From SIG78 sp036677805 (GTDB taxonomy: Bacteria; Verrucomicrobiota; Lentisphaeria; Victivallales; Victivallaceae), in assembly GCA_036677805.1 (NCBI GenBank), contig JAVBVS010000018.1, forward strand, positions 124,001 to 188,000: a stretch of DNA of 64,000 bases, written 5' to 3'. Below the pieces are notes generated by a model, which was not told the origin of the DNA, did no database searches, and worked only from the letters and a program-made list of their open reading frames with translations. A program made the position numbers and the translations under genes. Positions 33,465 to 42,920 of the stretch are shown piece after piece. Positions within the stretch are counted from its first letter, which is position 1. Every line of letters begins with the position of its first letter.

Positions 33465-35932
33465 TCGACAAGGAAGAAATCGTCCGCGCCTTGAAGCTGT
33501 GGTTTCAGCCGGGGGATGTCTTCGAAGTCCGCGTCCTGAAAGCCGTCACGCCGGGATATCTGAAACCGCATACGGAATCGGGATATTTCGATTATGACAA
33601 CATCCCGGCGGCGGCGGAAGCGCTTGGAAAGCTTCGCGCCTATGCCGGAGCGTATGTCACCGTCAATCCCGTGTCGCCCGATCTGCTGGCGAGAGCCTGC
33701 AACCGGCTCTGTCCGGCGGAATCGGAATCGACCACCGCCGATTCCGACATTGTTTGCCGGCGCTGGCTTCTCATCGATTGTGATGCCGTGCGGAAAGCAA
33801 AGATTTCCAGCACTGACGCTGAACATGAGGCGGCATTGGACAAGGCATGTGAAATCCGCGACGGACTGTCATCCCTCGGCTGGCCGCTTCCCGTGATGCT
33901 GGATTCCGGCAACGGTGCTCAGATGACCTACCGCATCGACCTTCCGGCCGACGACGGCGGACTCGTCCAGCGTGTGCTGGGCGAGATCGCAAAGGCATCC
34001 TCGGACACGGTCAAGGTGGATTTGACCGTGTACAATCCGGCCCGTATCTGGCGCATTCCCGGCACCATTAACCGCAAGGGAGACAACATTCCCGTGCGGC
34101 CGCATCGCATGGCGCGGATTCTTGAAGTCCCGGACAAAATCGTTCCCGTGACCGAAGCCCAACTGCGTTCGGTCGCTGGAGTTGCGACCGCTCCAATCGC
34201 GTTGCCAGAAACGGAAGCCGGCTATACGGAATCGGACGGCTTTGACCCGGACGAATGGATAGCGAAGTTCGCTCCCGACGCCGGGGCGCCTGTTTCCTAC
34301 AAAGATGGACGCAAGTGGATATTCAAGGTCTGCCCGTTCGATCCGGCGCATGACAACAGTTCCGCCGGAATCTTTCAATACGCCAACGGCAAAATCGGAT
34401 TTCACTGTCATCACGATGGTTGTCGAGGCAACGACTGGAAGAAGTTCCGCGTTCTGCGTGAACCGGGCTGTTACGACCGTCCGCAGGCGGATAATCTTCC
34501 GGAGGTGGACGTGACGGGCATTCTGAACCAGCAAGGCAAAGGCTCAAATGTTCCAGCTGACTCTTCAATCGTGATTCCCGAAAAACCGGAGATAATAACG
34601 CCTTGGCGTTGTGTAACCAATGGAGACATTATGGCTTGCCTTGACGGAACATTCCTGGGTGAACTGACAGATATTTACGCATCGGTATCGCGTCCGCCAC
34701 TGCCTCTGGAGGGCGCACTGCTGAAAGCAATTGTCACAGCGGCTTGCTGTTTGAGCGGCGAAGCCTCGGAGGAGGAGCTGCAGGGGCGTTATGGCGGCAA
34801 TCTTGGTGGCGTGGCATTCATCGGGCATGATCGGGCGCGTATGAAAATCAACACCAGCGGAGGACAGCTTTGCAACGCATATGCGATGCTTGTAGCACCC
34901 TCGGCGTGCGGAAAGGATATCGGCGGGTTGATCGGAAAGTTTTCCCACATGCGGAATCCGGACATTTACCATGCAGACAAAGGCAATGCTCTACCGGACT
35001 GGAATCTGGGAACTTCCGGTTCGGCTGCCGGTATCGCTACCGTGTTGAGTCATAAACCCAATGCGCTTCTAAGCATCTCGGAAATGTCCAGCTGGCTTGA
35101 TAAGGATTGCTGGCAAAGCCGTGCGGCGGAATTCCTGACACAAGTCTTTGGCATGGGCTACTTCGATGAGAATTTTTCGGATCGAGGTCGATGCGCGGCA
35201 TCCCGGTCAGCGGTTTACTGCGCACCCAATATCATCGCGAACATTCAACCGAACGTATTCAACGAAAAGGTGGATATCATTGATGTCGAGACCGGATTCG
35301 TCGGACGATTCCTTATTTCCAAGATGCCGGAATTCTACGGCAACCCGAAGAATTTCGACAGCATTGCCGTCTTGAAGCGCATGGAGCTGGTAATTCAGCC
35401 GTTCCTGCGAAAACGCGGGATCGTCGAATTCGAGGACGGATATTCCGATGCTCTGCAACAAGTGTTCATCGGTAAATGCGACCAGCGTTTCGTTCCGTCA
35501 TGGCGTCGCCTGTGCAATGAATACTATCCGCGATTTGTCGTGATGCTTTCAATTAACGGAGACATTCGGACGCAGGGCGAAGACGTAATCGTTACCGATG
35601 ATACACTGCTTCGGGCAAGGACACTGGTTCTGTGGTTCTTTGCAAACGCGGAGCGCGTATTGTCCGGCATCGTGGAAAGCGTCGGAAACAGCAAAATTGT
35701 CGAGAAGCAACTGAAACGTCTTTTCACCATCATCCGGGATTCCAATCATGGCGATGGAGTGCTTACGAGGGATATATCCCGTTCGGCAAGCGGAAGCGGG
35801 ACAACGGCCAAGCAACGTCAGGACTTGCTGCTGGAGCTGGAAGCCAGACAGTGGGTCGCAAGAAACGATGACGGACGTTACACCGTTTTGAATCCGCCGC
35901 CGGATTTGGAAAGGGTTCGGAAAAGACGTTAG
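33461..35932 (+). CDS. Phage primase-helicase (DUF3987-like C-terminus)
   Basis: An 823-residue replication protein. The N-terminal third has primase-like features: an acidic strand RWLLIDCDAVRK, LPVMLDSGNGAQMTYRIDLP and VYNPARIWRIPGTINRKGDN, as in AEP/RepA-type primases. Residues about 285-340 contain a zinc site (CPFDPAH ... FHCHHDGCRGNDW). The C-terminal half resembles DUF3987-type helicases, with a degenerate P-loop around APSACGKDIGGLIGKF. Together it should initiate and drive phage DNA synthesis. A cluster of TTCSGAA repeats lies at its 3' end. Confidence 0.75.
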   Translation: MIDKEEIVRALKLWFQPGDVFEVRVLKAVTPGYLKPHTESGYFDYDNIPAAAEALGKLRAYAGAYVTVNPVSPDLLARACNRLCPAESESTTADSDIVCRRWLLIDCDAVRKAKISSTDAEHEAALDKACEIRDGLSSLGWPLPVMLDSGNGAQMTYRIDLPADDGGLVQRVLGEIAKASSDTVKVDLTVYNPARIWRIPGTINRKGDNIPVRPHRMARILEVPDKIVPVTEAQLRSVAGVATAPIALPETEAGYTESDGFDPDEWIAKFAPDAGAPVSYKDGRKWIFKVCPFDPAHDNSSAGIFQYANGKIGFHCHHDGCRGNDWKKFRVLREPGCYDRPQADNLPEVDVTGILNQQGKGSNVPADSSIVIPEKPEIITPWRCVTNGDIMACLDGTFLGELTDIYASVSRPPLPLEGALLKAIVTAACCLSGEASEEELQGRYGGNLGGVAFIGHDRARMKINTSGGQLCNAYAMLVAPSACGKDIGGLIGKFSHMRNPDIYHADKGNALPDWNLGTSGSAAGIATVLSHKPNALLSISEMSSWLDKDCWQSRAAEFLTQVFGMGYFDENFSDRGRCAASRSAVYCAPNIIANIQPNVFNEKVDIIDVETGFVGRFLISKMPEFYGNPKNFDSIAVLKRMELVIQPFLRKRGIVEFEDGYSDALQQVFIGKCDQRFVPSWRRLCNEYYPRFVVMLSINGDIRTQGEDVIVTDDTLLRARTLVLWFFANAERVLSGIVESVGNSKIVEKQLKRLFTIIRDSNHGDGVLTRDISRSASGSGTTAKQRQDLLLELEARQWVARNDDGRYTVLNPPPDLERVRKRR

Positions 35933-36019
35933 GAAAAGTTCGGAAAAAAAGCTGATTTTCCGAACCCAGGGGCCTTGAAGTTCGGAGGGTTCGGAACTTT
36001 TTCCGAACCTTTTTCCGAA
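35916..36019. repeat. Cluster of seven TTC(G/C)GAA repeats
   Basis: Copies lie at 35916, 35939, 35958, 35981 (last base varies), 35990, 36001 and 36013, in both orientations. Two of them make a perfect hairpin GGTTCGGAA-CTTT-TTCCGAACC at 35988-36009 followed by TTTTT, which could also terminate the primase transcript. Spacing and position after the primase gene fit a replication-origin iteron cluster or an operator. Confidence 0.6.
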
Positions 36020-36192
36020 CCTCTAAACTACTTATAATCAATAACAACACATAAATATATATAGGTTAGGAGAGAGGGTATGTCTGTGTGTGTTTTTTGC
36101 CCATGTGTATGTATATATCGCATGCGCGAGTCCGAACCACCTTTGGCGGTCGGGCCGTTTCCCACAAGCAACCGGAAAAACTTTAGGAGACC

Positions 36193-36825
36193 ATGATGTC
36201 ACCAAAAAATCTCACTGGGTCGGAATTCGCTCCCATCACTGTATTCGTTCCGCTGTTTCACGATGGCGAAAACAGCCTCGGCATCCATGTCAAAATCTTT
36301 GAACGCTTCGGCGCATGGAGTTTTGAAATGGAATCCGACCTGCGCCAATGCAATTCGTTAATTGAAGAACTGTTTACCGGCCTTTGCCGGGAAGCCGGAC
36401 TCCAGCGACGAATCATCTGCGCAATCGACCTTGAAATTGGCAGACGTGACGATGATTACGAATTTATCTGCACGCCAAGTCACGCACTGGCCTGCGGCGA
36501 TTTCTTTACTCTTGAAGCTATCAATCACCTGTTGGCAACCTCATTTATCCCGTATTGGCAACTTGTTGCCCGGCAAATCAATGAATTTGACCGATGCGAG
36601 GGTTGGGAAGATACCTGCAAACGAGCCATTGAAGCTCTCGGAACGTGGGAGGAATTTGACGATGCGGAAATCGCAGATACCCATTGGAAATGCGACTGGA
36701 ACAATGTGAACTGCGGACACGACCGCAGACAGCTCATTCGTGGAAATAACTGGCGCTCGCCCGCCGAAGATCGTCCGCTGGAGAGATTTGAGGAGAATTC
36801 CTCCAAACATAAATGGCGGCTGTGA
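36193..36825 (+). CDS. Hypothetical phage protein
   Basis: A 210-residue acidic protein that I do not recognise. The middle segment (CAIDLEIGRRDDDYEFICTP) and a C-terminal region rich in Asp, Asn and Arg stand out. A TAGGAG site lies upstream. It lies alone between the repeat cluster and a gene-free GC-rich stretch. Confidence 0.6.
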   Translation: MMSPKNLTGSEFAPITVFVPLFHDGENSLGIHVKIFERFGAWSFEMESDLRQCNSLIEELFTGLCREAGLQRRIICAIDLEIGRRDDDYEFICTPSHALACGDFFTLEAINHLLATSFIPYWQLVARQINEFDRCEGWEDTCKRAIEALGTWEEFDDAEIADTHWKCDWNNVNCGHDRRQLIRGNNWRSPAEDRPLERFEENSSKHKWRL

Positions 36826-37181
36826 CCTGGCGCACGATATCTGGAATGGGTGACACGCAGTCAGAACCTGCTGCGCTCATACCGCGTTCTCGGCAGAAAC
36901 GCAAAGAAACCACCGCTGACGCACAATGACGCGCAGTGAGTGAGAGTCTTGCCTTTCGCGTTATGACGCGACAGGACGCGGAGAAACGCCCCCTGGGGGC
37001 GCAGGGGGACGAGGTCGGCCGCAGCCCCATAGGGGGCGAAAATCGAGCGGTTCCCCCGCAGGGGATCGCCTCCTGAGGGCGGCGGAAGGAGTCGGGAGGA
37101 TAACCAAAGTTTCCGCGGCAGACCGAGGGACGCCGGAGCCCCTGTTTTTTACGGACAATATCTCACAATGGAAGGATTTTT
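36826..37181. repeat. Gene-free GC-rich stretch with tandem hairpins
   Basis: No gene is seen. At 36987-37001 lies CGCCCCC-T-GGGGGCG, at 37024-37037 GCCCC-ATA-GGGGGC, at 37053-37064 a CCCC-GGGG hairpin and at 37067-37081 CGCC...GGCG. This array of GC hairpins may be a structured RNA, an origin or a packaging-related site. Confidence 0.45.
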
Positions 37182-38420
37182 ATGCAAATCACCAACATGA
37201 AACTGTCGGAGATTCACCCTTACGAAAAGAATCCCCGATTCAATGACGAGGCGGTCGACGCCGTGGCGAAATCCATCCGGGAATTCGGCTGGCGTTCTCC
37301 GATTGTGGTCGACAAGGAACACGTCATCGTGTGCGGCCACACCCGCTTCAAGGCGGCGCAAAAGCTGGGGCTGGCGGAGGTTCCGGTCCATATCGCCGCC
37401 GATCTCACGCCGGAGCAGATTCAGGCGTACCGCATCGCCGACAACAAAACGGCGGAGATCGCGGAATGGAACTACGACCTTCTGCCGCTGGAGATCAGGG
37501 AATTGCAGGACGCCGACTTCGACCTGTCGCTACTCGGATTCGACACGGACGAACTCGACCGTCTGCTGAACGGGACGGACGCCGACACGGTCGCCTCCGG
37601 CGAGACCGAACCGGACGCCGTACCGGACGTGCCGGAGGAAGCCGCCAGCAGGCGCGGCGAAGTCTACCGGTTGGGCGACCACCTGCTCCTGTGCGGCGAC
37701 GCCACGAAGCCGGAGGACATCGCCAGACTGACGGGCGACGACAAGGCGAACCTGTATCTCGTCGATCCGCCGTACAACGTGGCGCTGACCGGAAGCAACG
37801 GCCTCACCATTCAAAACGACAATATGGCCGACGGCAAGTTCCGTGACTTCCTGACGGCGGCGTTCCGCTGCGCCTCGGATTCCATCGAGCCGGGAGCGTC
37901 GTTCTATGTGTTCCATTCCGATTCCGAATCAAGCAATTTCCGGCTGGCGGCGCGGGACGCCGGACTGGAAGTCCACGAGACTCTCTACTGGGTCAAGAAC
38001 AGTTTTGTCCTCGGACGCTTCGACTATCACTACCAGTCGGAATCCGTCCTCTACGGCTGGACACCGGGAGCGCCGCACAGCTGGTATTCCGACCGCTGCC
38101 AGACGAACATCCTCAGCTTCGACAAGCCGAAGCACAACGACGTGCATCCGTCGATGAAGCCAGTGGGGATGCTGGTCTACCTCGTGAAGAATTCTTCGAA
38201 GCGGGGGGAAACGGTGTTGGACAACTTCGGCGGCAGCGGTTCGACGCTGATCGCCTGCGAGCAGACCGGAAGGAAGTGCCGCATGATCGAACTGGACGAA
38301 AAGTACTGCGACGTCATCCGCCGCAGATGGGCGGAATTCGTCCATGGCGAAGGCTGCGACTGGAAAAAACTTACGCCAGCCGTCGAAAACCAAACAGAAG
38401 GAGAAAATACCAATGAATGA
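37182..38420 (+). CDS. ParB-DNA methyltransferase fusion
   Basis: A 412-residue two-domain protein. Residues 1-120 form a ParB/Srx-like domain (LSEIHPYEKNPRFNDEAVDA and VVDKEHVIVCGHTRFKAA). Residues about 150-400 form an N6-adenine or N4-cytosine methyltransferase with LYLVDPPYNVAL (DPPY motif) and VLDNFGGSGSTLIACEQTGR as the AdoMet-binding motif. This fusion is widespread in phages and may methylate phage DNA to evade host restriction. An AAGGA site lies upstream. Confidence 0.88.
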   Translation: MQITNMKLSEIHPYEKNPRFNDEAVDAVAKSIREFGWRSPIVVDKEHVIVCGHTRFKAAQKLGLAEVPVHIAADLTPEQIQAYRIADNKTAEIAEWNYDLLPLEIRELQDADFDLSLLGFDTDELDRLLNGTDADTVASGETEPDAVPDVPEEAASRRGEVYRLGDHLLLCGDATKPEDIARLTGDDKANLYLVDPPYNVALTGSNGLTIQNDNMADGKFRDFLTAAFRCASDSIEPGASFYVFHSDSESSNFRLAARDAGLEVHETLYWVKNSFVLGRFDYHYQSESVLYGWTPGAPHSWYSDRCQTNILSFDKPKHNDVHPSMKPVGMLVYLVKNSSKRGETVLDNFGGSGSTLIACEQTGRKCRMIELDEKYCDVIRRRWAEFVHGEGCDWKKLTPAVENQTEGENTNE

Positions 38421-39087
38421 AATAGTGAAACTGTATCAAGACCATCCTGTTCGAATTCTTGAGCGAAATGGCGATCCGTGGTTTGTTGCAAAGGATGTGT
38501 GCGCTGTGCTGGATATCAGAAATAGTAGACAGGCAACCAGCTATTTGGACGATGATGAAAAGGATGTCATTACTAATGACACCCCCTCCGGTGATCAAGA
38601 AATGACGGTGGTCAGTGAACCGGGACTTTATTCACTCATTCTCCGGAGCCGCAAGCCTGAAGCCAAAGCGTTCAAACGCTGGGTGACACATGAAGTCCTG
38701 CCGTCCATCCGAAAGACGGGTGCATATGTTACACCGGATATTTCATTGGAACAGATTGGCGCACTGGTAAAAAGACTCATCGCCCAAACCGAAAATCTTA
38801 TTGAGAACAATTGCCAATTGCGGGAAAAAAATGAATATCTCGAACAGTTCTGTCCCAAGGGCGAATATGGTGCGTTGTCAAAATTTAACGGTAAACCAAA
38901 GTGGCAACAGCGAAGCGGTTGTTATGTTTCCACGCATGGGGGTAAGCCTAAACGCATGAATCCTGAAATCTGCGGATTTTTACAACTGGATTTGTTTCAT
39001 GATTATCTGCCGGCAACGTGGCTGGCAGACACCATAAATATCATCAGCGTCAACTACCCGAAACTTTTGGAGACGGCAAGAGCGTAA
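38413..39087 (+). CDS. Bro-N antirepressor-like protein
   Basis: A 224-residue protein. Residues 1-105 form a Bro-N domain (ILERNGDPWFVAKDVCAVLD, EPGLYSLILRSRKPEA, FKRWVTHEVLPSIRKTGAYV). A coiled segment and a C-terminal region with KPKWQQRSGCYVSTH follow; I do not recognise that part. The ATG at 38413 overlaps the methyltransferase stop and replaces the in-frame ATG 38344. It probably regulates phage gene expression. Confidence 0.8.
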   Translation: MNEIVKLYQDHPVRILERNGDPWFVAKDVCAVLDIRNSRQATSYLDDDEKDVITNDTPSGDQEMTVVSEPGLYSLILRSRKPEAKAFKRWVTHEVLPSIRKTGAYVTPDISLEQIGALVKRLIAQTENLIENNCQLREKNEYLEQFCPKGEYGALSKFNGKPKWQQRSGCYVSTHGGKPKRMNPEICGFLQLDLFHDYLPATWLADTINIISVNYPKLLETARA

Positions 39088-39125
39088 GGGAAAGTTCAGT
39101 CCTTGCCGCAGGGCTGGGCATTTTG

Positions 39126-39581
39126 TCATTCGGCGAACTCGAACTTCCCTTTCTCTGCGCTTTTGCGGACGCGGGGGAATTCCTTCGTGGCGATCTCGCG
39201 GAAGATGCTTCCGTACAATGTCTGCTCCGGCGTTTTGCATGCGGTTGGAATCCATAACCCCTGTTCGACGGCGGCTTTGACCAGTTCGCGGGTGTTCATC
39301 GGTTTGCCGCCGGTCTTGAGAACTTCGACCGCCGCGTCCATCAGCGACATTTTTTTGGCGGTCTTCCGCGGCGCGGCGCATTCGGGAACCGGATTCGGAG
39401 ACTCCTCTTCGGCGGGCGTGATGACGCGCAGAATTCTCATCGTGGCGAATTCCTTGCCGCTGGCGAGGCTCTTGACGAGGCATCCGGTTTCGGCGACTTC
39501 GAGAACCGATGCTTCGATTTCGCGGCATCCGACCTTGACGAGGACTTTGCTTCCGACCGTGACATTCATTTCATTGCTCAT
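39126..39581 (-). CDS. HARE-HTH domain protein
   Basis: A 151-residue protein on the opposite strand to the phage genes. The C-terminal 75 residues (SLMDAAVEVLKTGGKPMNTR, LVKAAVEQGLWIP, TLYGSIFREI) form a HARE-HTH winged helix, a domain found with restriction enzymes and chromatin proteins. The N-terminal part is a small beta-rich domain. A GGAAGGAA site precedes ATG 39581. It may be a lysogeny gene or repressor. Confidence 0.75.
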   Translation of the reverse strand: MSNEMNVTVGSKVLVKVGCREIEASVLEVAETGCLVKSLASGKEFATMRILRVITPAEEESPNPVPECAAPRKTAKKMSLMDAAVEVLKTGGKPMNTRELVKAAVEQGLWIPTACKTPEQTLYGSIFREIATKEFPRVRKSAEKGKFEFAE

Positions 39582-39710
39582 TTTTCGATTCCTTCCGGGT
39601 TTTGGTTTTGAGCGTATCTCGTTGCGCTGGTTCTTATTAAAGCGTTCCATCCGCATAAAGCCAGGGCAGTTTCGATATTATACCGACAATTTTCAACATA
39701 AGGACTTCAC

Positions 39711-39938
39711 ATGGAAGAACATCTGAAACCGCTGGCGCTCTCGCCGGAGAATCTGGTGAAGATTCTTGTCCGGTCGGGATGCCGGATCATGACGATGGAG
39801 CTGCTTCAAAGAGACATCGACGCGGGGATGCCGGTCAACGCCGACGGCACAATCAACCTGATCAACTATATGGCGTGGATGATAAAGGAGGCGAACGGCA
39901 ATGGCGACAATGAATCCGGGCAAGCTCAAGCCGATTGA
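39711..39938 (+). CDS. Small phage protein before the terminase
   Basis: A 75-residue protein with an HTH-like centre (LLQRDIDAGMPVNADGTINL). It precedes and overlaps the large terminase gene by 38 bases, the position of a small terminase subunit or DNA-binding helper. The overlapping phage reading frame and size support a real gene; function is only suggested by position. Confidence 0.55.
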   Translation: MEEHLKPLALSPENLVKILVRSGCRIMTMELLQRDIDAGMPVNADGTINLINYMAWMIKEANGNGDNESGQAQAD

Positions 39939-42252
39939 CGTTGTGCGTCTGGTGAACAGCTCGCCGCTCCGGGACGTGCTGAGCGACCGCCAGCTGAGGC
40001 GGCACCGCGAACGGGCGGGATTCCGCATCACGGACGACGACGGGCAGACCGTCAATCTTTTCAAATACGCCGCATGGCTTCGGGAGCTGCTGCATATCCG
40101 GCAGTCGGCGGTGAATCAGACCTACGACGAAAAAAAGAATTCCGTCCGCAACCGGAACATCGCCCTGGCGCTCGCCGGACGCGACATCGGGGATCTGCCG
40201 GAAGTGGAGAATCCCGGACTGAAGGAGCGGTGCCGGACGGATTTCAGGCTGTTCTGCGAATCGTATTTCCCGGAGAACTTCACGCTGGAATGGTCGGAAG
40301 ACCATTTGAAGGTGATCGCCAAAATCGAGACGGCGGTTCTGCACGGCGGTCTGTTCGCCATGGCGATGCCGCGCGGCAGCGGCAAGTCGACGCTGACCGA
40401 ATGCGCCGCTTTGTGGTCGATGCTTTACGGCCACCGGGAGTTTGTGTTCCTCGTCGGCGCGACCGAAGCCGCCGCCCTGGAAATGCTGGACAGCATCAAG
40501 ACGGAACTGGAGACGAACGGGCATCTGCTGGCGGACTTTCCGGAAGTCAGTTTCCCCATTGCGTCGCTGGACGGCATTTCCAACCGGTGCGCCGGCCAGC
40601 TCTACAAGGGAGAGCGGACGCGCATCACCTGGACGAGCAATGAAATCGTCCTGCCGACGATAAAGGGCAGTCCGGCCTCCGGCGTGATCGTCCGGGTGGC
40701 GGGCATCACCGGGCGTATCCGCGGCATGAAATACAAACGCGCCGATGGAAAAAACGTTCGTCCGTCGCTGGTCATTATCGACGATCCGCAAACCTCGGAA
40801 TCCGCCGGTTCGCTGGAGCAGACGCGAAAGCGCGTCCGCGTGCTGGCGGGCGACATCCTCGGCCTTGCGGGGCCGGGCGAAAAGATTTCGGGCATCATGC
40901 CCTGCACGATCATCCGTCCGGGCGACATGGCCGACACCATCCTCAACCGTCAGACGCATCCCGACTGGAACGGCGAGAAAACGAAGATGGTGTACAAGTT
41001 CCCGGCGAACATGAAGCTGTGGGAACAGTATGCCGACCTCCGTGCGGAATCGCTGCGGACGGACGGAAACTTCCAGGCGGCGACGGATTTCTACATCGCC
41101 CACCGGAAGGAGATGGACGAAGGATCGGAAGTGGAATGGGACGCGCGATTCAATCCGGACGAGGCGTCAGCAATCCAGCATGCCATGAATCTGAAGTTCC
41201 GGGACGAGGTCGCGTTCATGAGCGAATACCAGAACGAGCCTTTGCCGGAGGACATGGCGGACGACGCCCTTCTGTCGGTGGACGAGATCGCCGGCAAGGT
41301 CAACGGGGTTGCCCGGGGGAAAGTGCCGCTCGCCTGCGACCGCGTCACCATGTTCGTGGACATCCAGAAAGCCCTCCTGTTCTATGCGGTCGCGGCGTGG
41401 TCGGACGACTTCACCGGAGCCGTGCTGGACTACGGCGCGTGGCCGGAACAGCACAACCGGATGTTTTCCCTCGCGTCCGCGAATCCGACCATCCAGTCGA
41501 AGTTTCCGAACGCCGGACTGGAGGGCGGCCTCTATGCGGCTCTCACCGCGTTGACCGACGACATGCTCTCCCGCGAATGGGAGCGCGAGGACGGGGCGAT
41601 GCTGAAAATCGAACGGGCGATGATCGACGCGAACTGGGGCAGTTCGACCGACATCGTCTATCAGTTCTGCCGCCAGAGCGTATATTCCGGCGTGATCTAT
41701 CCGGCGCACGGACGGTATGTGGGCGCGAGTTCCAAACCGATGACGGAGTACCGGAAGCAGCCGGGCGACCGCCTCGGCTTCAACTGGATGATGCCGAACG
41801 TGGCGGGGAAACGCGCCATCCGGCACGTGATCTTCGATTCCAACTTCTGGAAATCGTTCATCCACGCCCGGCTGGCCGTGCCGATGGGCGACAAGGGCTG
41901 CCTCTCGTTCTACGGACGGCATCCGGCGCTCCACCAGCTGATCGCGGAACACCTGACGGCGGAATACCGCGTGAAGACGGTCGGGCGCGGACGGACGGTG
42001 GACGAGTGGAAACTGCGCCCGGAACGGAACGACAACCACTGGCTGGACTGCCTCTCCGGCTGTGCCGTCTGCGCCTCGATGCTCGGATGCACCATGCCGG
42101 AATTCGGGGCGGCGGTGAAGCGGAAAGCGCCGATGACGGGCCGGCTTTCCGATATGCAGCGCGGGCGGCGCACGGCGACGAACCCGGGCGCCGGATATGA
42201 ACCCGGCATGAAACTTTCAGATATTCAGAGGAGCAGACATGGAGAAAAATAA
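39901..42252 (+). CDS. Terminase large subunit
   Basis: A 783-residue packaging ATPase-nuclease. Walker A is AMPRGSGKSTLTE near residue 158, Walker B LVIIDDPQTSES near residue 290, and the C-terminal half holds nuclease-like acidic strands (VTMFVDIQKALLFYAVAAW, MIDANWGSS). It is longer than the usual 450-600 residues, with about 110 extra N-terminal residues that begin like the small gene before it. It should cut and package phage DNA with the portal. Confidence 0.85.
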   Translation: MATMNPGKLKPIDVVRLVNSSPLRDVLSDRQLRRHRERAGFRITDDDGQTVNLFKYAAWLRELLHIRQSAVNQTYDEKKNSVRNRNIALALAGRDIGDLPEVENPGLKERCRTDFRLFCESYFPENFTLEWSEDHLKVIAKIETAVLHGGLFAMAMPRGSGKSTLTECAALWSMLYGHREFVFLVGATEAAALEMLDSIKTELETNGHLLADFPEVSFPIASLDGISNRCAGQLYKGERTRITWTSNEIVLPTIKGSPASGVIVRVAGITGRIRGMKYKRADGKNVRPSLVIIDDPQTSESAGSLEQTRKRVRVLAGDILGLAGPGEKISGIMPCTIIRPGDMADTILNRQTHPDWNGEKTKMVYKFPANMKLWEQYADLRAESLRTDGNFQAATDFYIAHRKEMDEGSEVEWDARFNPDEASAIQHAMNLKFRDEVAFMSEYQNEPLPEDMADDALLSVDEIAGKVNGVARGKVPLACDRVTMFVDIQKALLFYAVAAWSDDFTGAVLDYGAWPEQHNRMFSLASANPTIQSKFPNAGLEGGLYAALTALTDDMLSREWEREDGAMLKIERAMIDANWGSSTDIVYQFCRQSVYSGVIYPAHGRYVGASSKPMTEYRKQPGDRLGFNWMMPNVAGKRAIRHVIFDSNFWKSFIHARLAVPMGDKGCLSFYGRHPALHQLIAEHLTAEYRVKTVGRGRTVDEWKLRPERNDNHWLDCLSGCAVCASMLGCTMPEFGAAVKRKAPMTGRLSDMQRGRRTATNPGAGYEPGMKLSDIQRSRHGEK

Positions 42253-42427
42253 CGGCGGCGACGCCATTTGTCAGGCGGTGTTTCTTTTATCCGCGATTGT
42301 CCGCAGAATAAGGGATGGCCGAGTGGATAAAGACTCGAACCAACGCTTAAATAGGAACGCGCCGGAGAAGCGCGCGGAACCGCGGGCAACGGCGGCCGGC
42401 AAGCGGCTTGCAACAGAAACGACATGA
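42239..42427 (+). CDS. Small protein after the terminase
   Basis: A 62-residue basic protein. A GAGGAG site seven bases before ATG 42239 supports translation, and it overlaps the terminase stop by 14 bases. The N-terminal part is hydrophobic (AVFLLSAIV). I recognise no family. Confidence 0.45.
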   Translation: MEKNNGGDAICQAVFLLSAIVRRIRDGRVDKDSNQRLNRNAPEKRAEPRATAAGKRLATETT

Positions 42428-42464
42428 TTATGTTACGCCGGAATAAACACCGGAGAAAGGAGAC

Positions 42465-42920
42465 ATGGAAAAGATGAGTTGCCATGAAGCGGTACTCGCC
42501 CGGCAGATGGATGTCATCGGGCGTCAGAATATGCCGGAACTGACACAGAAGTTCGAGGAGCTGTACGGGTTCAAGCCGGGAAACACCACCCCGCGCGGCA
42601 TTCGCAAAAGAATTGCATACCGCCTGCAGGAAATCTACCTTGGCGGGCTGAGCGACAGGGATATTGAAACGCTCGAAGCCGTCGCCGACAAAGACCCGCT
42701 GGCGAATCTCGACCAAAGGGGAACGCGCAAAGTGATAAACCGCGAGGGAACGCGCCTCAAACGGGTATGGAAGGGCGTGGAGCATGAGGTGATTGCCGTT
42801 GGCGACGGAACGTTCGAATTCAACGGGAAAAAATACAAATCGCTGTCCGCCGTCGCCCGTGAAATCACGGGGACGCGGTGGAACGGCAAACTGTTTTTCG
42901 GAGTGAAAAAGAATGGATGA
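42465..42920 (+). CDS. DUF2924 family protein
   Basis: A 151-residue protein of the DUF2924 family. The opening helices (MPELTQKFEELYGFKPGNTT followed by RKRIAYRLQEIYLGGL) and the C-terminal part GTRLKRVWKGVEHEV ... YKSLSAVAREITGTRWNGKLFFG are typical. In many bacteria it lies directly before a serine recombinase, as here with an eight-base overlap, and may assist DNA binding. The trio with the downstream HTH gene recurs in mobile elements. Confidence 0.85.
   Translation: MEKMSCHEAVLARQMDVIGRQNMPELTQKFEELYGFKPGNTTPRGIRKRIAYRLQEIYLGGLSDRDIETLEAVADKDPLANLDQRGTRKVINREGTRLKRVWKGVEHEVIAVGDGTFEFNGKKYKSLSAVAREITGTRWNGKLFFGVKKNG

Noticed and set aside
42312..42400. tRNA-like opening (ATGGCCGAGTGGATAAAG) after the terminase
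   Set aside because: It resembles the D-arm of tRNA-Ser/Leu, but no acceptor, anticodon or T arm can be paired downstream, and a small gene with a good ribosome site covers it.
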